Below, one piece after another: positions 25,342 through 34,218 of a DNA stretch of 64,000 nucleotides. The stretch comes from Pseudomonadota bacterium (GTDB lineage: Bacteria; Pseudomonadota; Gammaproteobacteria; Steroidobacterales; Steroidobacteraceae): the NCBI GenBank assembly GCA_021807675.1, contig JAKBCR010000001.1, positions 59,952-123,951 of the forward strand, written 5' to 3'. The position numbers were made by a program, and so were the translations under genes. The notes beneath the pieces are model-generated. The model ran no database searches. It was not told the origin of the DNA and saw only the letters and a program-made list of their open reading frames with translations. The stretch's first letter is position 1; every line of letters begins with the position of its first letter.

Positions 25342-27153
25342 ATGACACCAACGGCAAATCTGGCGCCCGCCGTGGCGGACGCAGACCATCCGGCGGCACC
25401 CGCCGCAGAGACAGACTCGTTCGTCCTCAATTTGTGCTCCTCGACGACGCCGATGGCGCTGGCACAGACGGATCTGCCCGAGCTCAAGCGCTTCACCTTC
25501 TTCGTAAGCCGCCGCTTCGAGGAGGGACGCGAGCGCTTCCGTCTTCACATGGGATTCTTCGCCAGCCTGGCGGAAGCGGAGGAATGGCTGAGCCTCGTAC
25601 GGGATATCTATCCTGGCGCGTGGGCAGGCGAAGCGCCCGGAAAGAAGCTGCGGGCCCGCGCGAGCGCGGCAGCCGCGGCGCAAGCGCGTCATGCGGTCGG
25701 TCCGCAAAAGAACGTCGATTCCGCGGCGGCGCCGAATCCAACATCCACGGTGCCGCCTGAAGCCAGGCCGCAGAGTCTCCCGTCCGCGGTGGAGCCCAAA
25801 GTCCCCAGGGTGGTTCCCACCCTGCATCCGCCTGCAGCCGAGCCCGCGGATCCCCCGACGTCTTCGGTCATGGCGGGAACCGCACAGGCCACCGCCGCTC
25901 CACATCCGGTGAAGGCTGTGGGACAACAGGCTGCCAAGCGCACTGCGGTGGCCGCCGGGGTAGCGCGCGCCGTGGCGCCCGCGGCCGCCCGCGCTCCCAC
26001 GCAAAGTCCGGTTGCTTTGCGAACGGCGAAGGCTACCGGATCACCGCCTCCGAAGCCTCAGACCGCCGCCCCTCCAGCGAGCGGCCTGCGCCCGGGCACA
26101 AAGGCCGCTGGTGCCAAACCCGTGGCTCCGACCTCGTTGGCCGCACCGCTCACGCATGGGAGAGCCGCGACGGTGACGGCAGCGGCCAAACCGCCACTGC
26201 GGGCCGCGTCCTCCGTCGCTCAGCGTCCCGAGAAGAAGCCGATCTTTGCCGATTCCAACGTGAAGGAAGTGCTGGCCGCGCTCGATGCGCCCGAGGATGC
26301 TACGGGCGAGACGCGTCTCATGCCCGTCATTGTCGGCGCGAGTGAGGGAGTCGATGAGAGCGCACTTACGGACACCCAGGTGCTGCGATTTCTGGAGACG
26401 CGGCGGAACGAGGATGGGGCAGCTCGCGCCCGGCCAGCGCCGCAGGTCGAAGCCGCCGTCGAGTCGGGCATTTCGCTGCTCAAGCCCGACGATACGGGCA
26501 CACGGCGCGCGCTCAAGGAAGCGGTTTCCCACGATGAGCCGGTCTCCTTCGCGGTACAGCTGCAGTGGTCCGTGCAGCCGGTGGAGCTCGACAAGGTGCC
26601 GCCGCTCGCGATCTTCAGCGCCTATACCCTTTACTGCGTCGAGGGTAGTCGGGAGGGACGCAAGTGGTACGGCTTGCGACTCGGGTTTTTCACCGATGCG
26701 ATCTCGGCCAAGCAGGTGGCCTACTACGTGCGCTCGGAGTTCAACTCCGTCGCCGTGGTGCCGGTGAGCCCGCAGGAGCGCGAGCGCGCTACCGAGGACA
26801 ACCGGCGATTTTCCGGCCTCGGCTCGCCGCCCAAGCGGCGCGAGCGGGAAGACAGCGAATTCAAGCTCATCGATTCCGAGGAGACGCCGCGCGCCGCCCC
26901 CTCGCCCGAGCCGCTCGCGCCCGCACGCAACGTCCGCAAGGGCGGCGCCAAAGTCGGCGCGCGCGAGCGCCGCACCCCGCAGACACTGGAGGAGACTCTC
27001 GAGATCCTCGGCGCGAACGATCTGGCCATCGAGAATGCCAATGGCGATACGCTGAGCGATACCGGCGTGCGGCATCTGCGCGTCGAGATCCAGAAAAACA
27101 CCCCGTTCTCACGGCTGCTCGAGCGGCTGAGCGAGCGGGTCCGCAAGTCCTGA
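25342..27153 (+). CDS. SPOR-like double-domain protein under c-di-GMP riboswitch control
   Basis: A 603-residue protein. Two SPOR-like modules are visible: about 23-105 (FVLNLCSS ... RFRLHMGFFASLAEAEEW) and about 400-475 (FAVQLQWSV ... WYGLRLGFFTDAISAKQVAYYV). An Ala/Pro/Lys-rich linker of about 200 residues separates them. Two short related helices, LTDTQVLRFLETRR (about 340) and LSDTGVRHLRVEIQ (about 572), also repeat. No signal peptide or membrane helix is seen, so it appears cytoplasmic, unlike classical SPOR proteins that bind denuded peptidoglycan. ATG 25342 has a GGGGA site; GTG 25315 is an alternative. The riboswitch ties it to biofilm or motility signalling. Function otherwise unknown. 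Confidence 0.85.
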   Translation: MTPTANLAPAVADADHPAAPAAETDSFVLNLCSSTTPMALAQTDLPELKRFTFFVSRRFEEGRERFRLHMGFFASLAEAEEWLSLVRDIYPGAWAGEAPGKKLRARASAAAAAQARHAVGPQKNVDSAAAPNPTSTVPPEARPQSLPSAVEPKVPRVVPTLHPPAAEPADPPTSSVMAGTAQATAAPHPVKAVGQQAAKRTAVAAGVARAVAPAAARAPTQSPVALRTAKATGSPPPKPQTAAPPASGLRPGTKAAGAKPVAPTSLAAPLTHGRAATVTAAAKPPLRAASSVAQRPEKKPIFADSNVKEVLAALDAPEDATGETRLMPVIVGASEGVDESALTDTQVLRFLETRRNEDGAARARPAPQVEAAVESGISLLKPDDTGTRRALKEAVSHDEPVSFAVQLQWSVQPVELDKVPPLAIFSAYTLYCVEGSREGRKWYGLRLGFFTDAISAKQVAYYVRSEFNSVAVVPVSPQERERATEDNRRFSGLGSPPKRREREDSEFKLIDSEETPRAAPSPEPLAPARNVRKGGAKVGARERRTPQTLEETLEILGANDLAIENANGDTLSDTGVRHLRVEIQKNTPFSRLLERLSERVRKS

Positions 27154-27273
27154 CCGGGCTCGTCAACAAGCACTGATCGAGCGGCCCGAGGCCGCCGCTT
27201 CGAGCCCGGCGGATCAGGAGGAGCCGACCCGCTGGCGGCCGCGGGGTCGAGTCTCGCAAGAAGGCTGGCCGAT

Positions 27274-27573
27274 CTACTTGAACAGCTTCTCGAGCTCCGC
27301 CCGGGTGCGATCCACCTCGGCGGTGTTGGGCGCGACGTAGGCGCCTGGCCGCGGCTTGAAGAAATCACAGAAATTCGCGCGCGTCTTATCGCGGACTTCC
27401 TCGGCCGTGGGCTCGCGGCAATGCTTGGCGACCCCGATATCGTAGTCGACGCACATCCGGCACACGTGCAGCTCCGCCCGGCACTTGGGACATTCCTCCA
27501 GCCGGCGCAGCGGCAGCGTCAGCGGGGCCAGCGAGGTGCCGCACTTCCAGCAGCTGAGATCGGAGGATCGCAT
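27274..27573 (-). CDS. Small eight-cysteine zinc-ribbon protein
   Basis: A 99-residue protein with CxxC pairs CWKC (8/11), CPKC (28/31) and CRMC (38/41), plus single cysteines in KHCREP and NFCDFF. This suggests two zinc sites. I do not recognise a named family. The C-terminus (VDRTRAELEKLFK) is a short helix. It starts 20 bases after the uvrA stop on the same strand and is probably co-transcribed, so a role with UvrA or nucleic acids is possible but unproven. Confidence 0.82.
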   Translation of the reverse strand: MRSSDLSCWKCGTSLAPLTLPLRRLEECPKCRAELHVCRMCVDYDIGVAKHCREPTAEEVRDKTRANFCDFFKPRPGAYVAPNTAEVDRTRAELEKLFK

Positions 27574-27593
27574 GGCGGCGAATTATGCCCCTC

Positions 27594-30500
27594 TCAGCCG
27601 ACCCGGTCCTTGAGAAATGACTCCAGCGCGCGGCCGGTATGAGAATCGCGCTTGCGCCGCGCCACTTCGCCGGGGGTGCCCTGCGCCACGATGCGTCCGC
27701 CTCCCTCGCCGGCCTCGGGTCCCATGTCCATGATCCAGTCCGCCTCCGCCATGACGTCGAGGTTGTGCTCGACCACGACTGCTGTATTGCCAGCCGCGAC
27801 CAGCCGGTGCAGCACGTGGATCAGCTTCTCGACATCGGCCATGTGCAGACCGACGGTCGGCTCATCCAGCACGTACAGCGTGTGCTTTGGGCTTTGAGCC
27901 TCCGTCCGAACTTTGGCGAGCTCGGCGACCAGCTTGATGCGCTGCGCCTCGCCACCCGAGAGCGTAGGGCTCTGCTGGCCGAGGGTGAGGTACCCGAGCC
28001 CGACGTCCTGGAGCAGCTTCAGAGCGTGGTGAAGCCGGGAGTGAGAACTGAAGAACCCGACCGCCTCGTCCACGTCCATCCCGAGGACGTCGCCGATGCT
28101 CTTCTCTCGCCACAAAACCGACAGCGTCTCGGAGTTGAACCGCCGGCCGCCGCAGACGTCGCACAGCACCTTCACATCCGGCAGAAAGCTCATTTCGATG
28201 GTCTTTACTCCCTGGCCCTCACAGGCCTCGCAGCGGCCGCCCGCGGTGTTGAAGGAAAAACGGCTCGCGGTATAGCCACGCAACCGTGCCTCGGTAGTGG
28301 CGGCGAAGATGCGCCGGATGTCGTCCCAGAGGCCGATGTAGGTGGCAGGGCACGACCGTGGAGTCTTGCCGATCGGCGTCTGGTCCACCTCCAGCACGCG
28401 GTCCACGTGATCGAGCCCCCGCAGGCCGGAGCAGCCGATGAGCTCCGGTACGCTCGCCCGGCGCCTGCGCGGAGCCTGCCTGCGGTTCCCGCGGGAGGAG
28501 CGCCTGAGATCGCCTTTTGCCGCGGCGGGCTGCGCCCGGGACGCATCGCCGAGCTGCCGGCGCAGGTTGGCGAAGAGCACGTCGCGCGCCACGGTCGACT
28601 TCCCGGAACCTGAGACTCCGGTGATCACCACCAGCCTGCCGAGCGGAATGCGCACGTCGGCGCCCCTGACATTGTGCAGGAATACGTGCTCCAGCTTCAG
28701 ACACGGCGTGCGCGCATCGACGGGTCGATGCGGCTGCGCCGGGTGTCGCAGCGGCTGGCGCAGGAAGCGCCCGGTGATCGATCGCGGGTTGGCGATGAGA
28801 TCCTTCACCGTGCCCTCGGCCACCACCTCGCCGCCGAGCACCCCCGCGCCCGGGCCGAGATCGAGCACGTGGTCGGCCCGGCGAATCGTCTCCTCGTCGT
28901 GCTCCACCACGACGAGCGTGTTGCGATGGCTCGAGAGCTCCGCAAGCGAGTCGAGCAGAATCGCGTTGTCGCGCGGGTGCAGCCCGATCGTCGGCTCGTC
29001 GAGGACGTAACACACCCCCTGCAGGTTGGAGCCGAGCTGCGCGGCGAGCCGGATGCGTTGAGCCTCGCCGCCCGAGAGCGTGGGCGCGGCGCGATCGAGT
29101 TGCAGGTAACCGAGCCCGACCCGATCGAGGAACTTCAGACGCGCCCGTAGCTCCGCGAGCAGGTCGCGCGCGATCTGCTGCTCCCGGGGAGCGAGCTTCA
29201 GCCGGCGGAAGAACTCCGCCGCCTGCGCGACCGAATCGGCCCCCAGATCGGCGATGGAACGCTCGCGGAAGCGCACGCTCAGGGCGACCGGATTCAACCG
29301 CTTGCCGGCGCAGCTGTGGCAGATCTCGGGAGCCTCATCGTCCCAATCGCCCGAATCCTCGCCTTCGGCCGAGCCCTCCTCGGCCGCGGGGACTTCCAGG
29401 CCGATCCCATGGCAGCTCTCGCACCAGCCGTGCTTGGAGTTGTACGAGAAAAAACGCGGATCGAGCTCGGCGAAGCTGCGCCCGCAGGAGGGGCAGGCGC
29501 GCTTCGTCGAGAAGACCGTCGGCCGGTCCGACTTCGCTCCCAACACATGAACCAGGCCCTTGCCGAAGTCGAGCGCACGGGCGAGCGCCTGGTGCAGCGC
29601 GGTGTCGGTCCTTACACCGACATCGATCTGCGCGACCGGGAGCTCGATCGTATGCTCCTTGAAACGCGAGAGCCGCGGCCACTGGGCCGTGGACAGACTG
29701 GCACCATCGACGCGCAGTGTCTTGAAGCCCTTCTTCGCGGCCCATTTGGCAAGGTCGGTGTAGTAGCCCTTGCGCGCAATGACCAGGGGAGCGAGGAGTG
29801 CGATCCGCGAGCCCCGATGCTCACGCAGCAGCCGGGCGGCGATCGAGGCGGCGCCCTGCGTCTCGATCGCGATGTTGCAATCGGGGCAGAACTGGGTCGC
29901 CAGCTTCACGTAGAGAAGCCGCAGGAAATGATGGATCTCCGTCAGGGTGGCCACGGTGCTCTTGCGGCCGCCCCGGCTCGTGCGCTGCTCTATCGCGACT
30001 GTCGGTGGAATTCCGAATATCGCATCCACGTCAGGCCGCGCGGCGGGCTGGACGAATTGGCGCGCGTACGCGTTCAACGACTCGAGGTACCGTCGCTGGC
30101 CTTCGTTGAAGAGAATGTCGAACGCGAGAGTCGACTTTCCGGAGCCCGACACCCCGGTAACGACCGTGAGCCGGTCCCTCGGGATCCGCACGTCGATGCT
30201 CTTCAGGTTGTGCTCGCGCGCGTTGTGAATGACCACCGAGTCACCCGCTCGGCTGTTGCTGTTCTTCCATTGGGCCGAAGTCGCCTGCGGCGGTTGCTCG
30301 GCGCATCCAGCGCCGAGCCCTCCGGGCCGGCTTCGCCGTCCAAAATCGCTCCCGGCGATTGTGTCGGCCGGCCAGCCCCTTGACTGCCTTTTATCCCGCG
30401 GCCCAGGGAGCGGCCCTGGGCCGCTCAATGATTTGCTTTCGCACGCCGCATGACGATACGCCTCGGGAAGCTCCGCGACCCCCGCGGGTTCGGCGCCGGT

Positions 30501-33500
30501 CAGTGCGCGGTCGTATTCCGCCAGCGCACGGCCCGTGTGCGAGTCCGTGCGCGCGCGCACCTCCTCCGGCGTGCCGACGCAGACGATGCTCCCGCCGTGC
30601 TCGCCACCCTCGGGGCCGAGGTCGATGATCCAGTCGGAGGCGTGGATGACATCGAGGTTGTGCTCGATGACGAGCAGGGAATGGCCGGCCGCGAGGAGCT
30701 TGCGGAAGGCGGTGAGCAGCTTCGCCACGTCCTGGAAGTGCAATCCGGTGGTAGGCTCGTCGAAGAGAAAGAGCTTGCCTTTGTGAGTGGTGCTCGAGAG
30801 CACCGAGCCTGCCTCGGCGAGGTGTCCTGCCAGCTTCAGGCGCTGTGCCTCGCCGCCCGAGAGCGTAGGCACCGGTTGTCCGAGCGTTACGTACTCGAGG
30901 CCCACGTCGGAGAGAGGCGCAAGGCGCGCCCCGACCTCACGGGAGTCGCGAAAGAACTCGAGTGCCTCGGTGACGGTCATCTCCAGGACATCGGCGATGC
31001 TGGCGCGTCGGCCGTTCGGTCCCTCACGCTTGATTTCAAGAACTTCGTCGCGATAACGCCGGCCGTTGCAATCGGGGCAGCGCAGGTAGACGTCCGAGAG
31101 GAACTGCATCTCGACGCGCTCGAAGCCGTTGCCGTTGCAGGTCGGGCAGCGGCCGTTGCCGGAGTTGAAACTGAAGGTGCCGGCGGTGTACTTGCGCTCC
31201 TGCGCGGCGGGCTCGGCCGCGAAGAGGTTGCGAATGGCATCGAAGGCGCCGACGTAACTTGCCGGGTTGGATCGGGTGGTGCGGCCGATGGCGCTCTGAT
31301 CGACCATGACTACATCGTCGAGGAGCTCCGCGCCCGCGAGCCCGGAGAGGAGGCCCGGGGCCCCGGTCGGCAGGCCGGGTCGGACCCCGGACGTACCGTG
31401 ATACTTGAGGAGCGCCGGGTACAGCACATCCTCGATCAGTGTGGATTTGCCGGAGCCGGAGACACCGGTGACGCAGACGAGGCGCTTCAGCGGTATGCGG
31501 ACATCGATGCCCTTCAGGTTGTGCTGCTGCGCTCCGCGCAGCTCCAGCCAGCGATTGGAGCGGGCTTCGGCGATCACCTCGCCGCGGGACGCAGGAGCCG
31601 CGGCACCGAACGCCTCTGATTCGCGCCCTGACGAAGGCGCGAGACGCGCCGGGGGCTGATCGGTTCCGACGCGCCGCTTGCCGCTGAGGTACTCTCCGGT
31701 GACCGAATGAGGGTCCCGGCGAATCTCCCTCGGAGTGCCGAAGAAGACCACCTCTCCGCCGCGCTCCCCCGCGCCCGGTCCCATATCGAGGATGCGGTCC
31801 GCCTCCAGCATGATCTGCGGATCGTGCTCCACGACCAGCAGGGAGTTGCCGGCGTCCCGGAGGCGCTTCATCACGGTAATGACGCGCTGCATGTCGCGTG
31901 GATGCAGTCCGATCGAAGGTTCATCCAGCACGAAGAGCGTGTTAACGAGCGAGGTGCCGAGCGCGGTCGTCAGGTTGATCCGCTGCACCTCGCCACCCGA
32001 GAGGGTGCGCGACTGGCGATCGAGGGTGAGATAACCGAGCCCGACATCGGCAAGGTAGCTGAAGCGGCCGCGGATCTCCCCGAGGAGAAGATCCGTCGCC
32101 TCATCGAGCGGCGGCGGCAGCTCGAGCCGGCGGAAGAACTCGCACGCGCGCTCGAGGGGCAGCAGCATCACATCGTGAATGGAGAGGCCCGGGAGGCCGC
32201 GCAAGGTCTGCTCGCTCCATTCGACCCCGCGGGGCTGGAATCGCGCGGTGTCGCCCAGCGCCATGTCCGCGAGCACGCGATCACCGACGCGCCAGAGCAG
32301 TCCCTGGGTCTTCAACCGCGCGCCGCCGCAGGCCTCGCAGGGCGTATAGGCACGGTAACGGGAAAGGAGCACTCGCACGTGCATTTTGTAGGATCGGCTC
32401 TCGAGCCAGGCGAAGAAGCGCTTCGCGCCGTACCAGACGCCCTTGTTCCAGCCGCCTTCGCCCTCGATCACCCAGCGGCGATGCTCGGCCTTGAGCTCGC
32501 GCCAGGGGACGTCGAGCGGTATGCCGCGCTTTCTCGCGAACTTCTCCATGTCCTCCTGACACTCCACATACGACTTGGTCTGCCAGGGCTTCACGGCGCC
32601 GCCCCGAAGGGAGCGGGTCTCATCAGGAATCACGAGCCCATAGTCGATTCCGATGGTTCGGCCGAAACCGCGGCAGGCGTCGCAGGCGCCGACCGGCGAG
32701 TTGAACGAGAAGAGGCTGGGGGTGGGCTCCTGGTATGCGCGGTCGCACTCCGCACAGTGCAGCGCACTGGAGTAGCGCCACGTCGCGAGCGGCCGCGGCG
32801 GGTCGCTGTCGTCGACGACCTGCACGTCGGCGCGCCCACGGCCTACCCGCAACGCGGTCTCGAGCGATTCGAGCACGCGTCCTCGCTCCGTCTGGCCGGC
32901 GCGGAACCGATCCTGAACGACCTCCAGCACGATTGCGGTGCCCGCAGAGGAGCGCGCCGGCCGGCCTCGCTTGCCGCGCGCAGCGGAGCCTCCGTGCCTC
33001 GACGCGGGGCGCTGCGCATCAGCGGTCACGTTGGATGACCGCTCGGAAGGAGGGTTGGGCACGGATGAGCCGCCCGGGCGCTCGAAAAATCTGGTGTAGC
33101 CCTGCCGCTCGAGGAGCGCCCGGATCTCGCCTTCCTGGAAACTCTCGGGTACGGCAACGGGAAAGGTGAGCAGCAGCCTTGGATCGCCCGCGGCCTCCCG
33201 GCTCCCGCCCCAGGCCGCCGCGCGCTCCCGCAGGTCGCTGTAAATGCTCTCGGGGGTGTCACGCTTCACAGGGCGGCCGCAACACGCGCAGTAAAGGCTC
33301 GCCGCACGCGCGAACAACAGCTTCAGATGATCGTTGAGCTCTGTCATCGTGCCCACGGTGGAGCGCGACGTGCGCACGGGGTTGGTTTGATCGATGGCGA
33401 TAGCCGGTGGAATGCCGGCTATCGAATCCACCTGCGGCTTGTCCATGCGGTCGAGAAACTGCCGCGCGTAGGGGGAGAAAGTCTCGACGTAACGCCGCTG

Positions 33501-33662
33501 ACCTTCGGCATACAGCGTATCGAAGACGAGCGAGGACTTCCCGGAGCCTGATACGCCTGTCACCACGAGGAGCTGGCCGAGCGGAATGTCGAGGTCGAGG
33601 TTCTTCAGGTTGTTCTGGCGCGCGCCGCGCACGAGAATGGCATTGGGGGAGGCGTCGGTCAT
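27594..33662 (-). CDS. uvrA: Double-length UvrA (two UvrA units in one chain)
   Basis: A 2022-residue protein, about twice normal UvrA (~940). Each half is a complete UvrA with two ABC ATPases, giving four Walker A loops GVSGSGKS. Signature LSGGEAQRI-type motifs and zinc motifs of the UvrA type occur in both halves (CAECDRAYQ..CDACRG, CPTCNG..CPDCNG, CPSCGR..CESCHG, CEACEG..CDVCGG). UvrA normally works as a homodimer in nucleotide excision repair, so this chain may be a covalent pseudo-dimer. The start at 33662 (MTDASPNAILVRGARQNN) fits UvrA. The linker between halves (about residues 1072-1130) is encoded by a copy of the intergenic repeat (30275-30450). A normal-length uvrA may exist elsewhere. 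Confidence 0.96.
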   Translation of the reverse strand: MTDASPNAILVRGARQNNLKNLDLDIPLGQLLVVTGVSGSGKSSLVFDTLYAEGQRRYVETFSPYARQFLDRMDKPQVDSIAGIPPAIAIDQTNPVRTSRSTVGTMTELNDHLKLLFARAASLYCACCGRPVKRDTPESIYSDLRERAAAWGGSREAAGDPRLLLTFPVAVPESFQEGEIRALLERQGYTRFFERPGGSSVPNPPSERSSNVTADAQRPASRHGGSAARGKRGRPARSSAGTAIVLEVVQDRFRAGQTERGRVLESLETALRVGRGRADVQVVDDSDPPRPLATWRYSSALHCAECDRAYQEPTPSLFSFNSPVGACDACRGFGRTIGIDYGLVIPDETRSLRGGAVKPWQTKSYVECQEDMEKFARKRGIPLDVPWRELKAEHRRWVIEGEGGWNKGVWYGAKRFFAWLESRSYKMHVRVLLSRYRAYTPCEACGGARLKTQGLLWRVGDRVLADMALGDTARFQPRGVEWSEQTLRGLPGLSIHDVMLLPLERACEFFRRLELPPPLDEATDLLLGEIRGRFSYLADVGLGYLTLDRQSRTLSGGEVQRINLTTALGTSLVNTLFVLDEPSIGLHPRDMQRVITVMKRLRDAGNSLLVVEHDPQIMLEADRILDMGPGAGERGGEVVFFGTPREIRRDPHSVTGEYLSGKRRVGTDQPPARLAPSSGRESEAFGAAAPASRGEVIAEARSNRWLELRGAQQHNLKGIDVRIPLKRLVCVTGVSGSGKSTLIEDVLYPALLKYHGTSGVRPGLPTGAPGLLSGLAGAELLDDVVMVDQSAIGRTTRSNPASYVGAFDAIRNLFAAEPAAQERKYTAGTFSFNSGNGRCPTCNGNGFERVEMQFLSDVYLRCPDCNGRRYRDEVLEIKREGPNGRRASIADVLEMTVTEALEFFRDSREVGARLAPLSDVGLEYVTLGQPVPTLSGGEAQRLKLAGHLAEAGSVLSSTTHKGKLFLFDEPTTGLHFQDVAKLLTAFRKLLAAGHSLLVIEHNLDVIHASDWIIDLGPEGGEHGGSIVCVGTPEEVRARTDSHTGRALAEYDRALTGAEPAGVAELPEAYRHAACESKSLSGPGPLPGPRDKRQSRGWPADTIAGSDFGRRSRPGGLGAGCAEQPPQATSAQWKNSNSRAGDSVVIHNAREHNLKSIDVRIPRDRLTVVTGVSGSGKSTLAFDILFNEGQRRYLESLNAYARQFVQPAARPDVDAIFGIPPTVAIEQRTSRGGRKSTVATLTEIHHFLRLLYVKLATQFCPDCNIAIETQGAASIAARLLREHRGSRIALLAPLVIARKGYYTDLAKWAAKKGFKTLRVDGASLSTAQWPRLSRFKEHTIELPVAQIDVGVRTDTALHQALARALDFGKGLVHVLGAKSDRPTVFSTKRACPSCGRSFAELDPRFFSYNSKHGWCESCHGIGLEVPAAEEGSAEGEDSGDWDDEAPEICHSCAGKRLNPVALSVRFRERSIADLGADSVAQAAEFFRRLKLAPREQQIARDLLAELRARLKFLDRVGLGYLQLDRAAPTLSGGEAQRIRLAAQLGSNLQGVCYVLDEPTIGLHPRDNAILLDSLAELSSHRNTLVVVEHDEETIRRADHVLDLGPGAGVLGGEVVAEGTVKDLIANPRSITGRFLRQPLRHPAQPHRPVDARTPCLKLEHVFLHNVRGADVRIPLGRLVVITGVSGSGKSTVARDVLFANLRRQLGDASRAQPAAAKGDLRRSSRGNRRQAPRRRRASVPELIGCSGLRGLDHVDRVLEVDQTPIGKTPRSCPATYIGLWDDIRRIFAATTEARLRGYTASRFSFNTAGGRCEACEGQGVKTIEMSFLPDVKVLCDVCGGRRFNSETLSVLWREKSIGDVLGMDVDEAVGFFSSHSRLHHALKLLQDVGLGYLTLGQQSPTLSGGEAQRIKLVAELAKVRTEAQSPKHTLYVLDEPTVGLHMADVEKLIHVLHRLVAAGNTAVVVEHNLDVMAEADWIMDMGPEAGEGGGRIVAQGTPGEVARRKRDSHTGRALESFLKDRVG
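30275..30450 (-). repeat. Modular palindromic repeat, copy 6, inside the uvrA reading frame
   Basis: Read on the minus strand it has the same order of blocks as the copy at 33.86-34.0 kb: GCGAAAGCAAATCATTGAGC, hairpin 1 (GCGGCCCAGGG...), GGCTGGCCGGCC, hairpin 2 (CAATCGCCGGGAGCGATTTT), GGACGGCGAAGCC, and GAGCAACCGCCGCAGGCGAC. All of it stays open in the UvrA frame and encodes a Gly/Pro/Arg/Ser-rich linker of about 58 residues. Confidence 0.85.
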
Positions 33663-33859
33663 TCCGTCACCGGTGTCGACATGGAGTCTCGAGAGGGGGT
33701 GAGTGGGGCGAGCGGGATCCACTCGCGGACAAGCCGATTTTATCGGAAATATGGTTACGCGGCGACGTTCGAGCGCGCTCTGCCGCGATACAGCACCCGC
33801 AACCGGGAGTCACGGATGGCTTGGGTCGGCACAGGTGTGGCGTACAATCGGCGATTGAC
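33663..33859. other. uvrA upstream region
   Basis: It contains a short palindrome CCGATTTTATCGG (33734-33746) about 75 bases before the uvrA start, whose minus-strand GATAAAAT could serve as a -10. I see no convincing LexA box. Confidence 0.25.
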
Positions 33860-34200
33860 CGAAAGCCAGCCAGTAAGCGGGCCAAAGCCGCCTTTGGCCC
33901 GCGAGGTCGACCAGGCAAGGCAGATGGCCGCTCGCAAAATCGCCGGGAGCGATTTTGGACGCGAAGCGGCCCCGAAGGGGCGAGGCCCTAGTATGAAGCG
34001 CTGGATCCGGGCACCCTGCCCGGCCCAGCGCCGTTGAGGCAAAAAGCGCGGTTTTTTGCCTCAACGCCCGCCACCTGCGGCGGCGGGGCACGTCCGTGTG
34101 CCTGGTCACCGGGGTCGTGCCGCTTCATCGTTTCGGGGTCGACCGCTGGTCGATGGGGAACTAGGATGGGCCGAGCAACGCGCCGCAGGCGTCTTTGAGC
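33860..34200. repeat. Modular palindromic repeat, copy 7 (longest, most complete)
   Basis: Block order on the plus strand: GAAAGCCAGCCAGTAAGC; hairpin 1 (33877-33903, GCGGGCCAAAG arms); GATGGCCGCTCG; hairpin 2 (33936-33956, AAAATCGC arms, loop CGGGA); GGACGCGAAGC with a CCCC/GGGG hairpin; GCGCTGGATCC; the poly-A/T hairpin (34032-34066, GTTGAGGCAAAAA arms); GCGGGGCACG..CGTGTGCC; GGTCGACCGCTGGTCGATGG; and GAGCAACGCGCCGCAGGCG. It fills most of the space between divergent uvrA and the cystathionine synthase gene. Confidence 0.85.
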
Positions 34201-34218
34201 CAGTAGACGAGGGTTCCC

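Noticed and set aside
30240..30470. Stop or frameshift that would split uvrA into two genes
   Set aside because: The frame stays open through the repeat; I see no stop codon or restart with a binding site, so one chain is the simplest reading.
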